64,000 nt of DNA from Pseudobacteroides sp. (GTDB lineage Bacteria > Bacillota > Clostridia > Acetivibrionales > DSM-2933). The notes under the pieces were generated by a model. That model did not search any database. It was not told the DNA's origin and saw nothing but the letters and a program-made list of their open reading frames with translations. The first letter of the stretch is position 1. Each line of letters begins with the position of its first letter. The DNA lies in contig NZ_DATCTU010000071.1 of assembly GCF_036567765.1 (NCBI RefSeq), positions 1-64,000 on the forward strand, in the 5' to 3' direction. Of this stretch, positions 33,544 to 43,230 are shown in pieces. Both the position numbers and the translations under genes were made by a program.

Positions 33544-34638
33544 ATGAAACGACTAGGAAGTATGCTAACTTTAATGATAGCTGGGTTTATTATGATGAGT
33601 ACTTTTACAGGCTGTACCGGAAAAAACGGAAATAACACCGAGACGCCGGGTATCAACGCTGATGGAAATCCAGATAAGGTAAACTCGTTGGAGAAGGTCA
33701 AAATAGGTGGATTGGAGCAATGGATATATATTAACGGCAATGATGACACCAATCCTGTTCTGTTGTTTGTACATGGCGGACCCGGTTATGCCATGATGCC
33801 TATACTGCATCAGCAAAATTCCCAGTTGGAGGATAAGTTTGTGGTAGTGAACTGGGATCAGAGAGGTGCAGGGCTTTCATATTCTGACAAGGTTTCAAAA
33901 AAGTCCATGACATTAAGGCAATTTGATAAGGATGTTCATGAACTGACGCAGTATTTGAAATCAAGGTTTAACCAGCAGAAAATATATATAGTAGGGCATT
34001 CTTTTGGAACAGTATTGGCACTTAGGGCAGTGAAGGATTATCCGGAGGATTATTGGGCATATGTCGGTATAGGTCAGGTTGTGGATATTGCTGACAATGA
34101 GAAATTGAGCTATGAATTTGCATTGAATATGGCAAAGACCTATAACGTAACGCAGGCTATTGAAGAACTCAACAATATAGGGCAGCCCGACAAAAATGGG
34201 AATTACAAGGATGATGAGGGCTATGAGATCACAATGAGTTGGGTTGAGTACTTTGGTGGAGACGTCTATGGCAAGACCGGTCCGGAAGAAATGGAGTACT
34301 TTATGCAAAGCGATCCCATTTACAAGGGAAAGAAAGATCAGTTGGAAGAAGGACTGGAATTTTCTCAATGGTTATTTGAGGATGAAGAGGTTTTAAACAT
34401 GGACCTCAGGAAGCAGATAAAGAAAATAGAGGTACCTGCATATATTCTTGCTGGAAAGCATGACTATGATACCCCATTTGCACTGGCACAGGAATACTTT
34501 AATGTAATGGAGGCACCTAAAAAAGAATTTGTATGGTTTGAATATTCTGCTCACTTTCCCTTTTTTGAAGAACCTCAGATGTTCAATAGTGTTCTTATAG
34601 ACAAGGTTCTGGCAGAGACATATAAAAATAAGCCTTAA
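33544..34638 (+). CDS. Alpha/beta-hydrolase lipoprotein (proline iminopeptidase-like)
   Basis: A 364-residue lipoprotein (lipobox 'FTGC', Cys about residue 24) with an S33-type alpha/beta-hydrolase domain. It carries the oxyanion motif 'VHGGPG', the nucleophile elbow 'GHSFGT', the acid in 'AGKHDYDTP' and the His in 'SAHFPFFEEP'. These are the features of proline iminopeptidases and related hydrolases; a surface location suggests it trims peptides or hydrolyses esters outside the cell. It has its own upstream gap of about 100 bases and a terminator after it. Confidence 0.86.
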   Translation: MKRLGSMLTLMIAGFIMMSTFTGCTGKNGNNTETPGINADGNPDKVNSLEKVKIGGLEQWIYINGNDDTNPVLLFVHGGPGYAMMPILHQQNSQLEDKFVVVNWDQRGAGLSYSDKVSKKSMTLRQFDKDVHELTQYLKSRFNQQKIYIVGHSFGTVLALRAVKDYPEDYWAYVGIGQVVDIADNEKLSYEFALNMAKTYNVTQAIEELNNIGQPDKNGNYKDDEGYEITMSWVEYFGGDVYGKTGPEEMEYFMQSDPIYKGKKDQLEEGLEFSQWLFEDEEVLNMDLRKQIKKIEVPAYILAGKHDYDTPFALAQEYFNVMEAPKKEFVWFEYSAHFPFFEEPQMFNSVLIDKVLAETYKNKP

Positions 34639-34679
34639 AAGGCATTAGTGTCAGTCATAATTATTGAAATTAACGGAAG

Positions 34680-34712
34680 ACATCATATCTATTACAGGAT
34701 ATGGTGTTTTTT
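34680..34712 (+). terminator. Terminator after the hydrolase gene
   Basis: ACATCATATC pairs with GATATGGTGT (one G-T pair) around an 8-base loop, followed by seven T residues. A second, AT-only palindrome (GTAATTTTTTAAAATTAC) lies at 34789-34806. Confidence 0.75.
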
Positions 34713-34895
34713 AATGTCTAGGAAATTATGGTGTATTCTACACTACGACTTTTCACGACGAGGACCGACCAAGGTTAAAAAACACTATGTAATTTTTTAA
34801 AATTACCCCCTCAAAAAAATACAAGTTGTCTGAATACCTATATCGTGAAACGAAATGCACAAAAAATACCTTAGTATGAAAGGTTGGTCAGTTTT

Positions 34896-36020
34896 ATGAG
34901 GGTGTTAGATAACATTTTAAGCAAACATCCGGTTAATACAAAAAGGCAGATAGAGGTAGATATTGCCAGAGGGCTTGCTGTATTTTTCATGATTTTAGTG
35001 CATGTAACCGGGGATTTATCAAGCAGTGCTGTCGGGGATACTCTTTTTGGCAAGACAGTAGACTTTTTCGGAACAATTCCTGCAGCACCTGTGTTTATGT
35101 TTTTAATGGGTGTTGGCTTTGTATATTCAAGAAGTCAAAGGCCCTTCAATCTTTTTAAAAGAGGAATTATGATATTTGCCTGCGGGTATATCCTTAATTT
35201 TTTCAGAGGTTTCTTACCGCTTTTCATCGGCAGTAAAATGGGATATTATGACCTCAATGTTGATGGAACTCCATGGTACTACTTCTTGATCGAAGGTGAT
35301 ATATTACATTTCGCAGGTATTGCGATGATGTTTACCGCACTACTTAAGAAGCTTAAGATCAAAGAATTTTTCTATCCTCTGATAGCAATTATAATTGCTG
35401 CAGTGACGCCTCTTGTGGGAGGCTTTAGCACAGGAATAGGATTTTTGGACACATTCCTCATGACTATATTCGGTAGATACGGATATGTATTTCATCCGTT
35501 CTTTTCATGGATGGTTTATCCATTGATGGGTTCCTTCTTTGGGTGGATGCTGATTAGAACGGAAAACAAGAATAAATTCTATACAAAAGCAGTTTTCACA
35601 TCTTTTTTCATTGGTGTTCCGGCACTAATATATTACATGGCACACTCAGATATTGATCTAGGTATTGTAGTGGGTGACATCAACAACTATTTCCAGCATG
35701 GAATCCTCTCCAATTTGTTATTTGTGCCTTTTGTTGTTATATGGCTGTCAATTTGGTATATGGCTGCCTCAATAATCCCCGAAGTTGTTAAAGGTAAACT
35801 CTTATTCTGGAGTAAGGCTGTTACTGCTGTATATGTCGTACACTGGCTGATCGTCGGATGGGCTGAATTCTTGTTTATCGAAGAATTAAGCCTTGCAAAT
35901 ACCATAATAGCCATGTTTATTGTAGTATTCTTTACCAATCACATTACTGATTTGTACATAAAAATCAAAGACAGGATAAGTGAACGTAATGATCCTGCAC
36001 TAAATCCTCATTTGAATTAA
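34896..36020 (+). CDS. Membrane acyltransferase-like protein (HGSNAT/DUF1624 type)
   Basis: About 374 residues with ten or so membrane segments. The first carries the family signature 'RQIEVDIARGLAVFFMILVH' (ID..RGL....M...H), as in heparan-alpha-glucosaminide N-acetyltransferase-like and acyltransferase-3-like proteins, which move acyl groups across or at the membrane. The ATG at 34896 is chosen; a TTG at 34884 lies too close to the GAAAGG site. Only 48 bases separate it from the large synthetase gene downstream, so the two are probably cotranscribed and it may acylate the product of that enzyme. Confidence 0.8.
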   Translation: MRVLDNILSKHPVNTKRQIEVDIARGLAVFFMILVHVTGDLSSSAVGDTLFGKTVDFFGTIPAAPVFMFLMGVGFVYSRSQRPFNLFKRGIMIFACGYILNFFRGFLPLFIGSKMGYYDLNVDGTPWYYFLIEGDILHFAGIAMMFTALLKKLKIKEFFYPLIAIIIAAVTPLVGGFSTGIGFLDTFLMTIFGRYGYVFHPFFSWMVYPLMGSFFGWMLIRTENKNKFYTKAVFTSFFIGVPALIYYMAHSDIDLGIVVGDINNYFQHGILSNLLFVPFVVIWLSIWYMAASIIPEVVKGKLLFWSKAVTAVYVVHWLIVGWAEFLFIEELSLANTIIAMFIVVFFTNHITDLYIKIKDRISERNDPALNPHLN

Positions 36021-36068
36021 GTTATCTACGTAAATACATAATTTTAAGATATATAGAGGTGCAGCATA

Positions 36069-39000
36069 ATGAAGTTGATTAAAAAACCTAAGATTTTACA
36101 GTCAAAATTAGAGAAGGAAGCTGAGGGAATTAAAGGAACAAATGTATCCAAAAACTCCGCTATAATGCATGGTCGAAGGGTGCCGAAGCTAATTAGGGAT
36201 GAGTGCCTTTTCGAAGTATTTGAAGCAACGGCCAAAAAGTTTCCTGACAATATAGCCATAATAATTGAAAATACTGGAATAACTTACAGAGATCTTAATG
36301 TAATGGCAAACAGGATTGCCCACCTTTTAAGGGAAAAGGGTGTCGGTAAAGAGGACAGGGTTGCTCTATTGATGCCTAAGGCCATAGAGTGCTATGCAGC
36401 TATTATAGGAATTATGAAGGCAGGAGCATGTTACATACCCCTTGACATTGGTTATCCTGAAGACAGGATTAATTATATAACCCATAACAGCGGAGCCAGG
36501 TATGTTCTTGCACTAGATGGTTATAGCAATATCGGCCAGATTGAAAATATCATATCCATAAGTCAGGATAAGCTAAAGCAATATTCTGGAGACGATATAC
36601 CAAGATCTGTTAGCGGAGCAAATAAAGACTCTCTTGCATATATCATATATACATCCGGTTCTACAGGTAGACCAAAGGGCGTAATGATTGAGCATAAATC
36701 TGCATGCAACCTTATACGTGCATCTCAGGAAATATATAAGGTAGAGGCGGAAGACAGGGTGTACCAGGGATTTACCCTGGCCTTTGATGCATCGGTGGAA
36801 GAACTTTGGATGGCATTTTTAAACGGAGCTGCTCTTGTTCCGCAGACAGATAGAATGAAAAAGTCCGGTCCTGATTTATTTAAGATACTTGGAGAGTATA
36901 ATGTCAGCATCATATCATGTGTACCGACGCTGCTGTCAATGATAAGTGATGAACTTCCATCGTTAAAGCTTCTTATACTTGGGGGAGAGGCATGTCCCAA
37001 GTCGGTTGTTGAAAGGTTTGGCAAGCCCGGAAGGCGTATATTAAATACTTATGGGCCGACAGAGGCTACTGTAATAGCCACCTGGTCAGAGATGAAGCTT
37101 GAGGAAAAAGTCACAATCGGTAAGCCCCTTTCCAACTACTCGGTATATGTAGTTAAGGAGAATAACCGGGTTGCTGAAATTGGTGAGCCTGGAGAGCTTC
37201 TTATCGGAGGGATAGGACTTGCGAGAGGATATATAGGAAGGGACGATTTAAACAGAGAAAAATTTATTGAAAACATATTTGATGAGGACCCCGATTCTCC
37301 CGTAATACTTTATAGATCGGGAGATTTGGTGGTTATGGATGAAGAAGGTAATCTGGAGTTCCATGGCAGGATCGATGATCAGATAAAAATCAGGGGATTC
37401 AGGGTTGAGCTTTCGGAAATAGAAAACGTTGCAAACAGTTTTCCCGATATAAAAACATCTGTCGTAAAGCTTAACAAATTCAGTGATTCTTCAGAAGGGT
37501 TATGCCTTTATATAGTTATTGACGGCGATAAAAATGGATTTGACAGGGAAAAGCTATTTGGGACAATGAAGGAAAAGCTTCCTGCATACATGATGCCTCA
37601 GCACTTAATGCTGCTGGATGAAATTCCTATGCTTCCAAGCGGCAAGGCAGACCGTTCCAAACTTCCTGAGCCTGCGGGAGGCAATTTCTCAAGCCAAAGT
37701 GCCGGCACTCCTCCTACCGGGGAAACGGAACAGAAAATAGCCAATATATTAAAGCAGGTATTTAAAATTGATAATATCTCAAGGGAGGATCATTTTTTCA
37801 ATGATCTAGGGGGGCATTCCCTCTTTGCGGCACAGACCGTGTCTTGGCTCAGGAAGGAGCCGGAGTTCCGAGGGCTTAACATATCCGACCTATATGAATG
37901 TCCCTCGATTGAAATGCTGTCGGCGAAATTTGGTATAAAAAGTCAAGCTGAGGCTGCTGACTGCAATAAAAACAGTAAATCTAAAGTAGGTGGGAAAAAG
38001 AGTAAATCAAATAAGAATAAGTCGGCTAAAAGCATAGCCAAAAAAAATTATAATAAAGATAAAAGGAATATGAAAAAGAGTATAAATATTTATAGAGAAA
38101 GCTCCAGTCTTGCACATTTTATCTGTGGGGTTTTCCAGGCAATATCCATAGTTTTGCTGACGTTTTTTATCTGCATTCCTGCCGGATATGTTATAATCAA
38201 TGTGTTAAATAGAAGCTTTGATGTTCAACAAACGATACGGGTACTTCTTGTCTACGGTTTATCATATATACCTGTCACATGTTTTGCATCCATACTTTCA
38301 AAGTGGCTTATAATAGGAAGGTACAAGGAAGGAAGTTACCCATTATGGGGAGTGTACTATTTCCGCTGGTGGCTTTCAAGACTATTGCAAGGACTTTTTC
38401 CGATGCATCTTTTGAGCGGAACCCCGCTAATGCCATTGTATCTCAGATTAATGGGAATGAAAGTGGGTAAGGATTGCTTCATAGGAACACATCATTTTGG
38501 TTCCTTTGATATTATACAAATTGGCGATAACAGCAGCATAGGCCAGGACACCCAGGCTCTAGGGTACGTAGTAGAATGCGGCTATCTAAAGCTTGGTAGG
38601 ATAGAAATCGGAAAAGGTTGTTATGTAGGGACCCACTCAACACTTAGTATAAATTCATCCATGGAAGACGGATCTATGATTAAGGAACAGTCCATGATAC
38701 CCTCAAGGGTTGTTATTCCTTCAGGAGAGACATGGGCAGGCTCACCGGCAATTCCTTCTACTGCCGACGAGGATATCTTAAGGCTGCAAAATACAGTGGA
38801 AAAAGCAGGGTTATCTAAAAAAATTGTATGTGGGGCTCTGCATATTTTAGGATTGATGTTTCTTGGTTTGTTTAATACTTTGATTTTTACACAGGGATTT
38901 GCTTTCGGTTATTTTTACTTTACCACACCGTCATGGATGCTTCTCATAAGTCCTATTACAGCAACCCTTATGGTATTGCTCTTATGCCTGGAAATAATCA

Positions 39001-40202
39001 TATTTAAAAGGCTTTTTATGAACAAGATAAAACCAGGAATTTACAGCGTATATTCAACTTGCTATGTGAGGAAGTGGATAGCAGACAACATAGTACATGT
39101 AAGTCTTCAATTTTTGCATACACTTTATGCTACTTTATACACTATCCCGTTTTTGAGGGCATTGGGTGCAAAAATAGGAAAAAGAGTGGAGGTATCTACC
39201 GTAACTCACATTTCCCCCGAACTTTTTGAGGTGGGCGACGGAAGTTTCTTTGCCGACGCATCAATGGCAGGTACACCTAAGGCTTTTAACAATCAGATTA
39301 TATATGAAAAGACCAGGGTTGGCTCAAGAACGTTTATTGGAAATAGTGCACTCGTACCCATTAACACCACTATAGGGGATGATTGCCTACTTGGGGTCCT
39401 TTCAGTGCCGCCTGAGAAAGGCAGGACGGAGAACGGAACTTCCTGGCTTGGAACACCGGCTATGTTCCTGCATAAGCGTGATATCAACAAGGATTTCAGC
39501 GATGAAACCACCTATTCACCTGGAAAACTTTTGTATTTAAAAAGGCTTATGATAGAATTTATTCGCGTAATACTTCCTACTAATGTATATATAGCGGCCA
39601 CATATGGTTTGGCTTATTTGTTCCATTACTTTGCAAATAACTTTTCATTTCTGGCATCTATAGGCCTTATTACAGCAACTGCTGTTATAGGAGAGATGGT
39701 ATTGATACTTTTTGTAGTGCTATTGAAGTTCTCGCTTATTGGAACTTATAAACCTTGTGTAAATCCGTTGTGGAGTGATTTTGTGTGGAAAACGGAGTTT
39801 GTAACGGGCATTTATGAAAACCTTCTTGGTGACTATATTCTCACACCACTTTCAGGAACCCCAATGCTGCCTGTAGTTATGAGGCTGTTTGGCTGCAGAA
39901 TCGGTAAAAAGGTGTTTTTAGATACCATTTTCATGTCGGAGTTTGACCTTGTAAGGATAGGAAATGAGGCAGCAGTTAACTTTAATGCTACAATGCAGAC
40001 ACACCTTTTTGAGGACAGGGTTTTGAAGATGGCATATCTGACAATTTGCAGGAGAGCAAGTGTCGGAAACGGGGCTGTAGTGCTTTACGATACCTTTATG
40101 GAAGAAGGTTCTAAACTTGGATGCTCATCGCTTCTTATGAAGGGAGAAACCCTTGAGGCGTATACACATTGGCATGGAAATCCATCAAAGTTTGCAGGTT
40201 GA
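36069..40202 (+). CDS. Pls/PosA-type membrane non-ribosomal peptide synthetase
   Basis: A 1,377-residue single-module enzyme. An adenylation domain (about 45-540) shows 'YIIYTSGSTGRPKGVMIEH', 'YRSGDL', 'GRIDDQIKIRGFRVELSEIE' and 'LPSGKADRSKLP'. A carrier domain follows, with the phosphopantetheine Ser584 in 'FNDLGGHSL'. A Lys/Ser/Asn-rich linker (about 630-670) leads to three tandem units, each a set of membrane helices followed by a left-handed beta-helix (hexapeptide) segment. This is the layout of epsilon-poly-L-lysine synthetase (Pls) and PosA, in which the C-terminal part replaces a condensation domain and joins identical amino acids at the membrane. The amino acid used is not predictable by eye. 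A sigI/rsgI pair follows closely. Confidence 0.9.
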   Translation: MKLIKKPKILQSKLEKEAEGIKGTNVSKNSAIMHGRRVPKLIRDECLFEVFEATAKKFPDNIAIIIENTGITYRDLNVMANRIAHLLREKGVGKEDRVALLMPKAIECYAAIIGIMKAGACYIPLDIGYPEDRINYITHNSGARYVLALDGYSNIGQIENIISISQDKLKQYSGDDIPRSVSGANKDSLAYIIYTSGSTGRPKGVMIEHKSACNLIRASQEIYKVEAEDRVYQGFTLAFDASVEELWMAFLNGAALVPQTDRMKKSGPDLFKILGEYNVSIISCVPTLLSMISDELPSLKLLILGGEACPKSVVERFGKPGRRILNTYGPTEATVIATWSEMKLEEKVTIGKPLSNYSVYVVKENNRVAEIGEPGELLIGGIGLARGYIGRDDLNREKFIENIFDEDPDSPVILYRSGDLVVMDEEGNLEFHGRIDDQIKIRGFRVELSEIENVANSFPDIKTSVVKLNKFSDSSEGLCLYIVIDGDKNGFDREKLFGTMKEKLPAYMMPQHLMLLDEIPMLPSGKADRSKLPEPAGGNFSSQSAGTPPTGETEQKIANILKQVFKIDNISREDHFFNDLGGHSLFAAQTVSWLRKEPEFRGLNISDLYECPSIEMLSAKFGIKSQAEAADCNKNSKSKVGGKKSKSNKNKSAKSIAKKNYNKDKRNMKKSINIYRESSSLAHFICGVFQAISIVLLTFFICIPAGYVIINVLNRSFDVQQTIRVLLVYGLSYIPVTCFASILSKWLIIGRYKEGSYPLWGVYYFRWWLSRLLQGLFPMHLLSGTPLMPLYLRLMGMKVGKDCFIGTHHFGSFDIIQIGDNSSIGQDTQALGYVVECGYLKLGRIEIGKGCYVGTHSTLSINSSMEDGSMIKEQSMIPSRVVIPSGETWAGSPAIPSTADEDILRLQNTVEKAGLSKKIVCGALHILGLMFLGLFNTLIFTQGFAFGYFYFTTPSWMLLISPITATLMVLLLCLEIIIFKRLFMNKIKPGIYSVYSTCYVRKWIADNIVHVSLQFLHTLYATLYTIPFLRALGAKIGKRVEVSTVTHISPELFEVGDGSFFADASMAGTPKAFNNQIIYEKTRVGSRTFIGNSALVPINTTIGDDCLLGVLSVPPEKGRTENGTSWLGTPAMFLHKRDINKDFSDETTYSPGKLLYLKRLMIEFIRVILPTNVYIAATYGLAYLFHYFANNFSFLASIGLITATAVIGEMVLILFVVLLKFSLIGTYKPCVNPLWSDFVWKTEFVTGIYENLLGDYILTPLSGTPMLPVVMRLFGCRIGKKVFLDTIFMSEFDLVRIGNEAAVNFNATMQTHLFEDRVLKMAYLTICRRASVGNGAVVLYDTFMEEGSKLGCSSLLMKGETLEAYTHWHGNPSKFAG

Positions 40203-40255
40203 CCTTGCAAAATTATATGTTTTGTAAAATAATAAATAAAGGGGTTTGGAGTGTA

Positions 40256-40993
40256 GTGTTTTGGAGTAGAAAGGAAAAGGAGCACTCTTCAAAAAAGGGT
40301 GAAGATTTTTCCGAGGTTATTGAAAGGATAAAAAGCGGGGATAAGAAGCTGCGGGAAAGATTTATAAATGATTATAGACCTTTTATTTTAGGTTGTGTTT
40401 CAAAGCATATGAACAGGTTTATTGATATAGAGAACTGTGAGGAATTCAGTATAGGGCTAATGGCTTTTGACGAAGCCATTAGTAGCTATAACAGTATAAA
40501 GGGAGGGCATTTTTTGAGCTTTGCAGAGCTGGTAATTAATAGAAGGCTCATAAATCACAGAAAAAAAGAGATTAAGAATTCAAAGGTAATTCCATTTTCT
40601 TATTTTGGGGGAGAAAACGAGCAGATAATAGAGAACTCCATTTCTGAAAAATCTATTTACCTCCACTATGACAGGTTTGAAATGCGGGAAGAGATAATGA
40701 TTTACAACGAGAAGCTAGAGATGTTTGGAATAACAATGAATGACCTGGTTAAGAAGTCTCCAAAGCATAAAGATTCCAAGGAGCTTATGGTTGGCATTGC
40801 CAAGATTATTGCAGACAATGATAATTTATATAACAAGCTTATAAGCAAGAAAACATTACCGATGTCTGATCTTATTGCATTTGTTACTGTAAACCCGAAA
40901 ACTGTTGAAAAAAACAGGAAATATATAATAGCGGTTTGCTTAGCCTTAAAGAGCGATCTTGAAATCATTAAGGGCTTTATAAGGAAATTTTAG
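40256..40993 (+). CDS. sigI: RNA polymerase sigma factor SigI, copy 1
   Basis: About 245 residues of the SigI family, alternative sigma factors that in cellulosome-forming clostridia switch on polysaccharide-degrading genes when released from their RsgI partner. Conserved family stretches include 'EEFSIGLMAFDEAI', 'SFAELVINRRLINHRKKE' and 'SPKHKDSKELMVGIAKII', with the helix-turn-helix-like end 'NPKTVEKNRKYIIAV'. The GTG at 40256 follows TTTGGAG; an in-frame extension back into the synthetase gene has no ribosome site. It lies 53 bases after the synthetase gene and 15 before rsgI. No ACCC/CGCA element like those at 45027, 47587 and 50207 is seen immediately upstream. Confidence 0.92.
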   Translation: MFWSRKEKEHSSKKGEDFSEVIERIKSGDKKLRERFINDYRPFILGCVSKHMNRFIDIENCEEFSIGLMAFDEAISSYNSIKGGHFLSFAELVINRRLINHRKKEIKNSKVIPFSYFGGENEQIIENSISEKSIYLHYDRFEMREEIMIYNEKLEMFGITMNDLVKKSPKHKDSKELMVGIAKIIADNDNLYNKLISKKTLPMSDLIAFVTVNPKTVEKNRKYIIAVCLALKSDLEIIKGFIRKF

Positions 40994-41008
40994 AAAGGAG
41001 GGATAGTT

Positions 41009-42598
41009 ATGATTAAAAGGGGAGTTATTATTAAGCTGGAGAAAAGAGAAGCAGTAGTTTTCAATGAAATGTTGGAGTACGAGAAGATAAGAAGAGTTGA
41101 TGGCATGTTTGAAGGACAGACAGTTGAGTATAGAACATCGAAATATGAGATTATTTACAAAAAATTTAAAATGCTTTCAGGTGCAGCAGCGGCTTTGATT
41201 TTGATATTTGGCTTTTATATTTGGTTTGCAACCAGGGCTGAGCCTGAGATTTTTGCGTACGTGGATTTGGATATAAACCCTAGCATTGAGTTTTCAATAG
41301 ATGAAAAGAATATTGTAATAGGACTTGCACCGCTAAACTATGATGCACAGAAGATTGTTAAAGCACTTGGGAAAACCAGAGGAAAACCTATAGATGAAGC
41401 AATTCAAAATGTCATTATGAGGCTTCAATCGGAAGGTTTTATAAAAGACAAAGAAAGGCAAATAATATTGATTTGTTCAGCTCCTGAGTCTCAAGGCACA
41501 AGCCCTCATGAAAAAAAGGACAATTATAAAAGGCTTGATAAAACAATGATGATCATAAAAGAAGCTCTATCAAAAGAGAAGGGTTCAAACTTATCTGTAA
41601 AGACGATAAGCATTAATCCTGAGGCAAGGAAAAGCAGCCTGGAGAATAAGATGTCCATGGGCAGGTATGCTCTTTATGAGACTGTAAAAGAGAGTGGAGT
41701 TAAAATATCATTACAAAAAGCAAAAGATGCACCATTAGATGAGCTGGTATCATATTTAACAGACACCAATCATGATTTTACAAATAATCATGGAAGAGAT
41801 ACCGAGGGGAAGACAGCTTTAAATGATATGACAAACAATACTAGTTTGCCTATATCATCAGCAAGAACATATCAGTCGCCAAAGAGCAATCATGACAAAA
41901 AGGATTATGTAAGCACGGACGATAATGGCTTTTCGGGTTCCAGAATAAATGACAAAGGCGATTCCGAAGAAAAACATACTTTTTGGGGCTCTAACAAAGA
42001 AGATGGTGTACAAGTAACACAAGCTAAGGATAATATGCAGGAAACTCCCAAAAGCAGTTTATGTACTCCTGCAGCGGCTACGGTTACTCCTGCGGCCATG
42101 GATTTGCATACTGCTATATATCAGTCTACCCCATATCCAACTTCAAATTCGGTTTCAACACCTATAACAGTAACGACACCGGGCATGCAGCCAGTAAAAT
42201 CAACACCTACTCCTACAAGGGGAATGCCAAGTGAAGGCCCAAAGGAAGGAGAAAGACCTCCTGATGACGAAGACAGGCATGAGCATATTGGAGACAAACA
42301 TGGGAAGGGTCCGTTTCCAGGAACAGAGCCCGGTAAACCGCCAGGAAAGCCTAATATCACACCGGGAAATATACCTACATGGGTGCCTGTGCCTACTATG
42401 AAACCTGAAATAACGCCAGGGTCAAAGCCTACATGGGTGCCGGGCGGACCAATTTCCACGCCTGCAGTACCCTCAAGGAGGCCAGATATACCGCCTGACG
42501 ATCACAAGATGCCGCCTCCAAATGCTACGGGTATTATACAAAAAACCACACCAGGGCCAATACCCACTCCGGGACCAATACCAATAAGAAGACCGTAA
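41009..42598 (+). CDS. rsgI: RsgI-family anti-sigma-I factor 1, with Pro-rich extracellular tail
   Basis: A 529-residue single-pass membrane protein. Residues 1-50 form the cytoplasmic RsgI domain that holds SigI; a membrane helix spans about 56-74; the juxtamembrane 'VDLDINPSIEF' includes the Asn90-Pro91 bond that is self-cleaved in studied RsgI proteins. The conserved periplasmic-like domain runs to about residue 250. The remaining 280 residues are low in complexity and rich in Thr, Pro, Gly and charged residues, with no carbohydrate-binding module or enzyme domain that I can see. AAGGAGGG precedes the ATG. Most cellulosomal RsgI proteins end in a sugar-binding sensor, so the signal sensed here is unclear. 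Confidence 0.9.
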   Translation: MIKRGVIIKLEKREAVVFNEMLEYEKIRRVDGMFEGQTVEYRTSKYEIIYKKFKMLSGAAAALILIFGFYIWFATRAEPEIFAYVDLDINPSIEFSIDEKNIVIGLAPLNYDAQKIVKALGKTRGKPIDEAIQNVIMRLQSEGFIKDKERQIILICSAPESQGTSPHEKKDNYKRLDKTMMIIKEALSKEKGSNLSVKTISINPEARKSSLENKMSMGRYALYETVKESGVKISLQKAKDAPLDELVSYLTDTNHDFTNNHGRDTEGKTALNDMTNNTSLPISSARTYQSPKSNHDKKDYVSTDDNGFSGSRINDKGDSEEKHTFWGSNKEDGVQVTQAKDNMQETPKSSLCTPAAATVTPAAMDLHTAIYQSTPYPTSNSVSTPITVTTPGMQPVKSTPTPTRGMPSEGPKEGERPPDDEDRHEHIGDKHGKGPFPGTEPGKPPGKPNITPGNIPTWVPVPTMKPEITPGSKPTWVPGGPISTPAVPSRRPDIPPDDHKMPPPNATGIIQKTTPGPIPTPGPIPIRRP

Positions 42599-42668
42599 TG
42601 ATAAGATTATTCCCTCTATGGATACCGAACTGAAAAGTTATATATCAGTTTGGTATCTATATAAAACA

Positions 42669-42715
42669 CCTGCCCAAATCCTGTATAAGCAGGTAATTTG
42701 GGCAGGAAATTTTTT
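42669..42715 (+). terminator. Terminator of the sigI/rsgI pair 1
   Basis: CCTGCCCAAAT pairs with ATTTGGGCAGG, with a small inner hairpin (CCTG/CAGG), followed by AAATTTTTT. Another stable hairpin without a T-run lies just before it at 42621-42657. Confidence 0.8.
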
Positions 42716-42734
42716 AGACCTAGCTATTCAAATT

Positions 42735-43230
42735 CTATTGATAAATCAATTTATTCTTTCCTGAAGCTTTAGCAGTATAAAGTCGTTTATCTGCGAGCTC
42801 AAGTATACTCTCGATACCATTTGGCATATTTTCATCAAAATATGCCAAACCGATGCTTACTGTTACTTGACCATCTTTTATTTCATCGTTAAAAATAAAA
42901 CTATACTGTTCAACTTCTTTACGAATTCTCTCAGACTCTGTTATTGCCCTCTCCATAGAAGTTCTTGTAAACAATATTATAAATTCTTCTCCGCCATACC
43001 TGCATATTAAATCTTTATAAAAAATGCTATTTTTTATAATTTCAACAACTTGAACCAACACATTATCGCCTGTTAAATGCCCATAAGTATCATTAATTCT
43101 TTTAAAATGTAGCAAGTGCTGCATGAATTATAAGGCAAAGAAGATATAAATGACTTGAAAATAAGTAAAACCTCAAATCATCCTTTTTTATATTCGTATT
43201 ATCAGGAGTGATTATTTTAGTAAATACCAT
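42735..43230 (-). pseudogene. Diguanylate cyclase gene with an internal deletion
   Basis: On the minus strand an ATG at 43230 opens a 42-codon frame that begins like a membrane-bound cyclase, including the hydrophobic 'SSHLYLLCLIIHAALA', and stops at 43102. In another frame, from about 43112 to 42735, most of a GGDEF domain follows: 'HFKRINDTYGHLTGDNVL', the active-site 'GGEEF', and the C-terminal 'SIGLAYF' and 'ADKRLYTAKASGKNKL'. The membrane segment joins directly to the middle of the GGDEF domain, so several hundred bases were lost, including the first metal-binding Asp. It cannot make cyclic di-GMP. Confidence 0.8.

Noticed and set aside
34801..34856. ACCCCC before the acyltransferase gene as a SigI promoter
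   Set aside because: The nearest CG-containing -10 candidate is about 33 bases away, too far for the SigI spacing.
41800..42598. Repeat array in the 3' half of rsgI1
   Set aside because: It is low-complexity Thr/Pro/Gly coding sequence without regular unit length; not a CRISPR array or DNA repeat.
42735..43124. Functional GGDEF protein
   Set aside because: It lacks the first metal-binding Asp and its natural N-terminus, which is present out of frame upstream.
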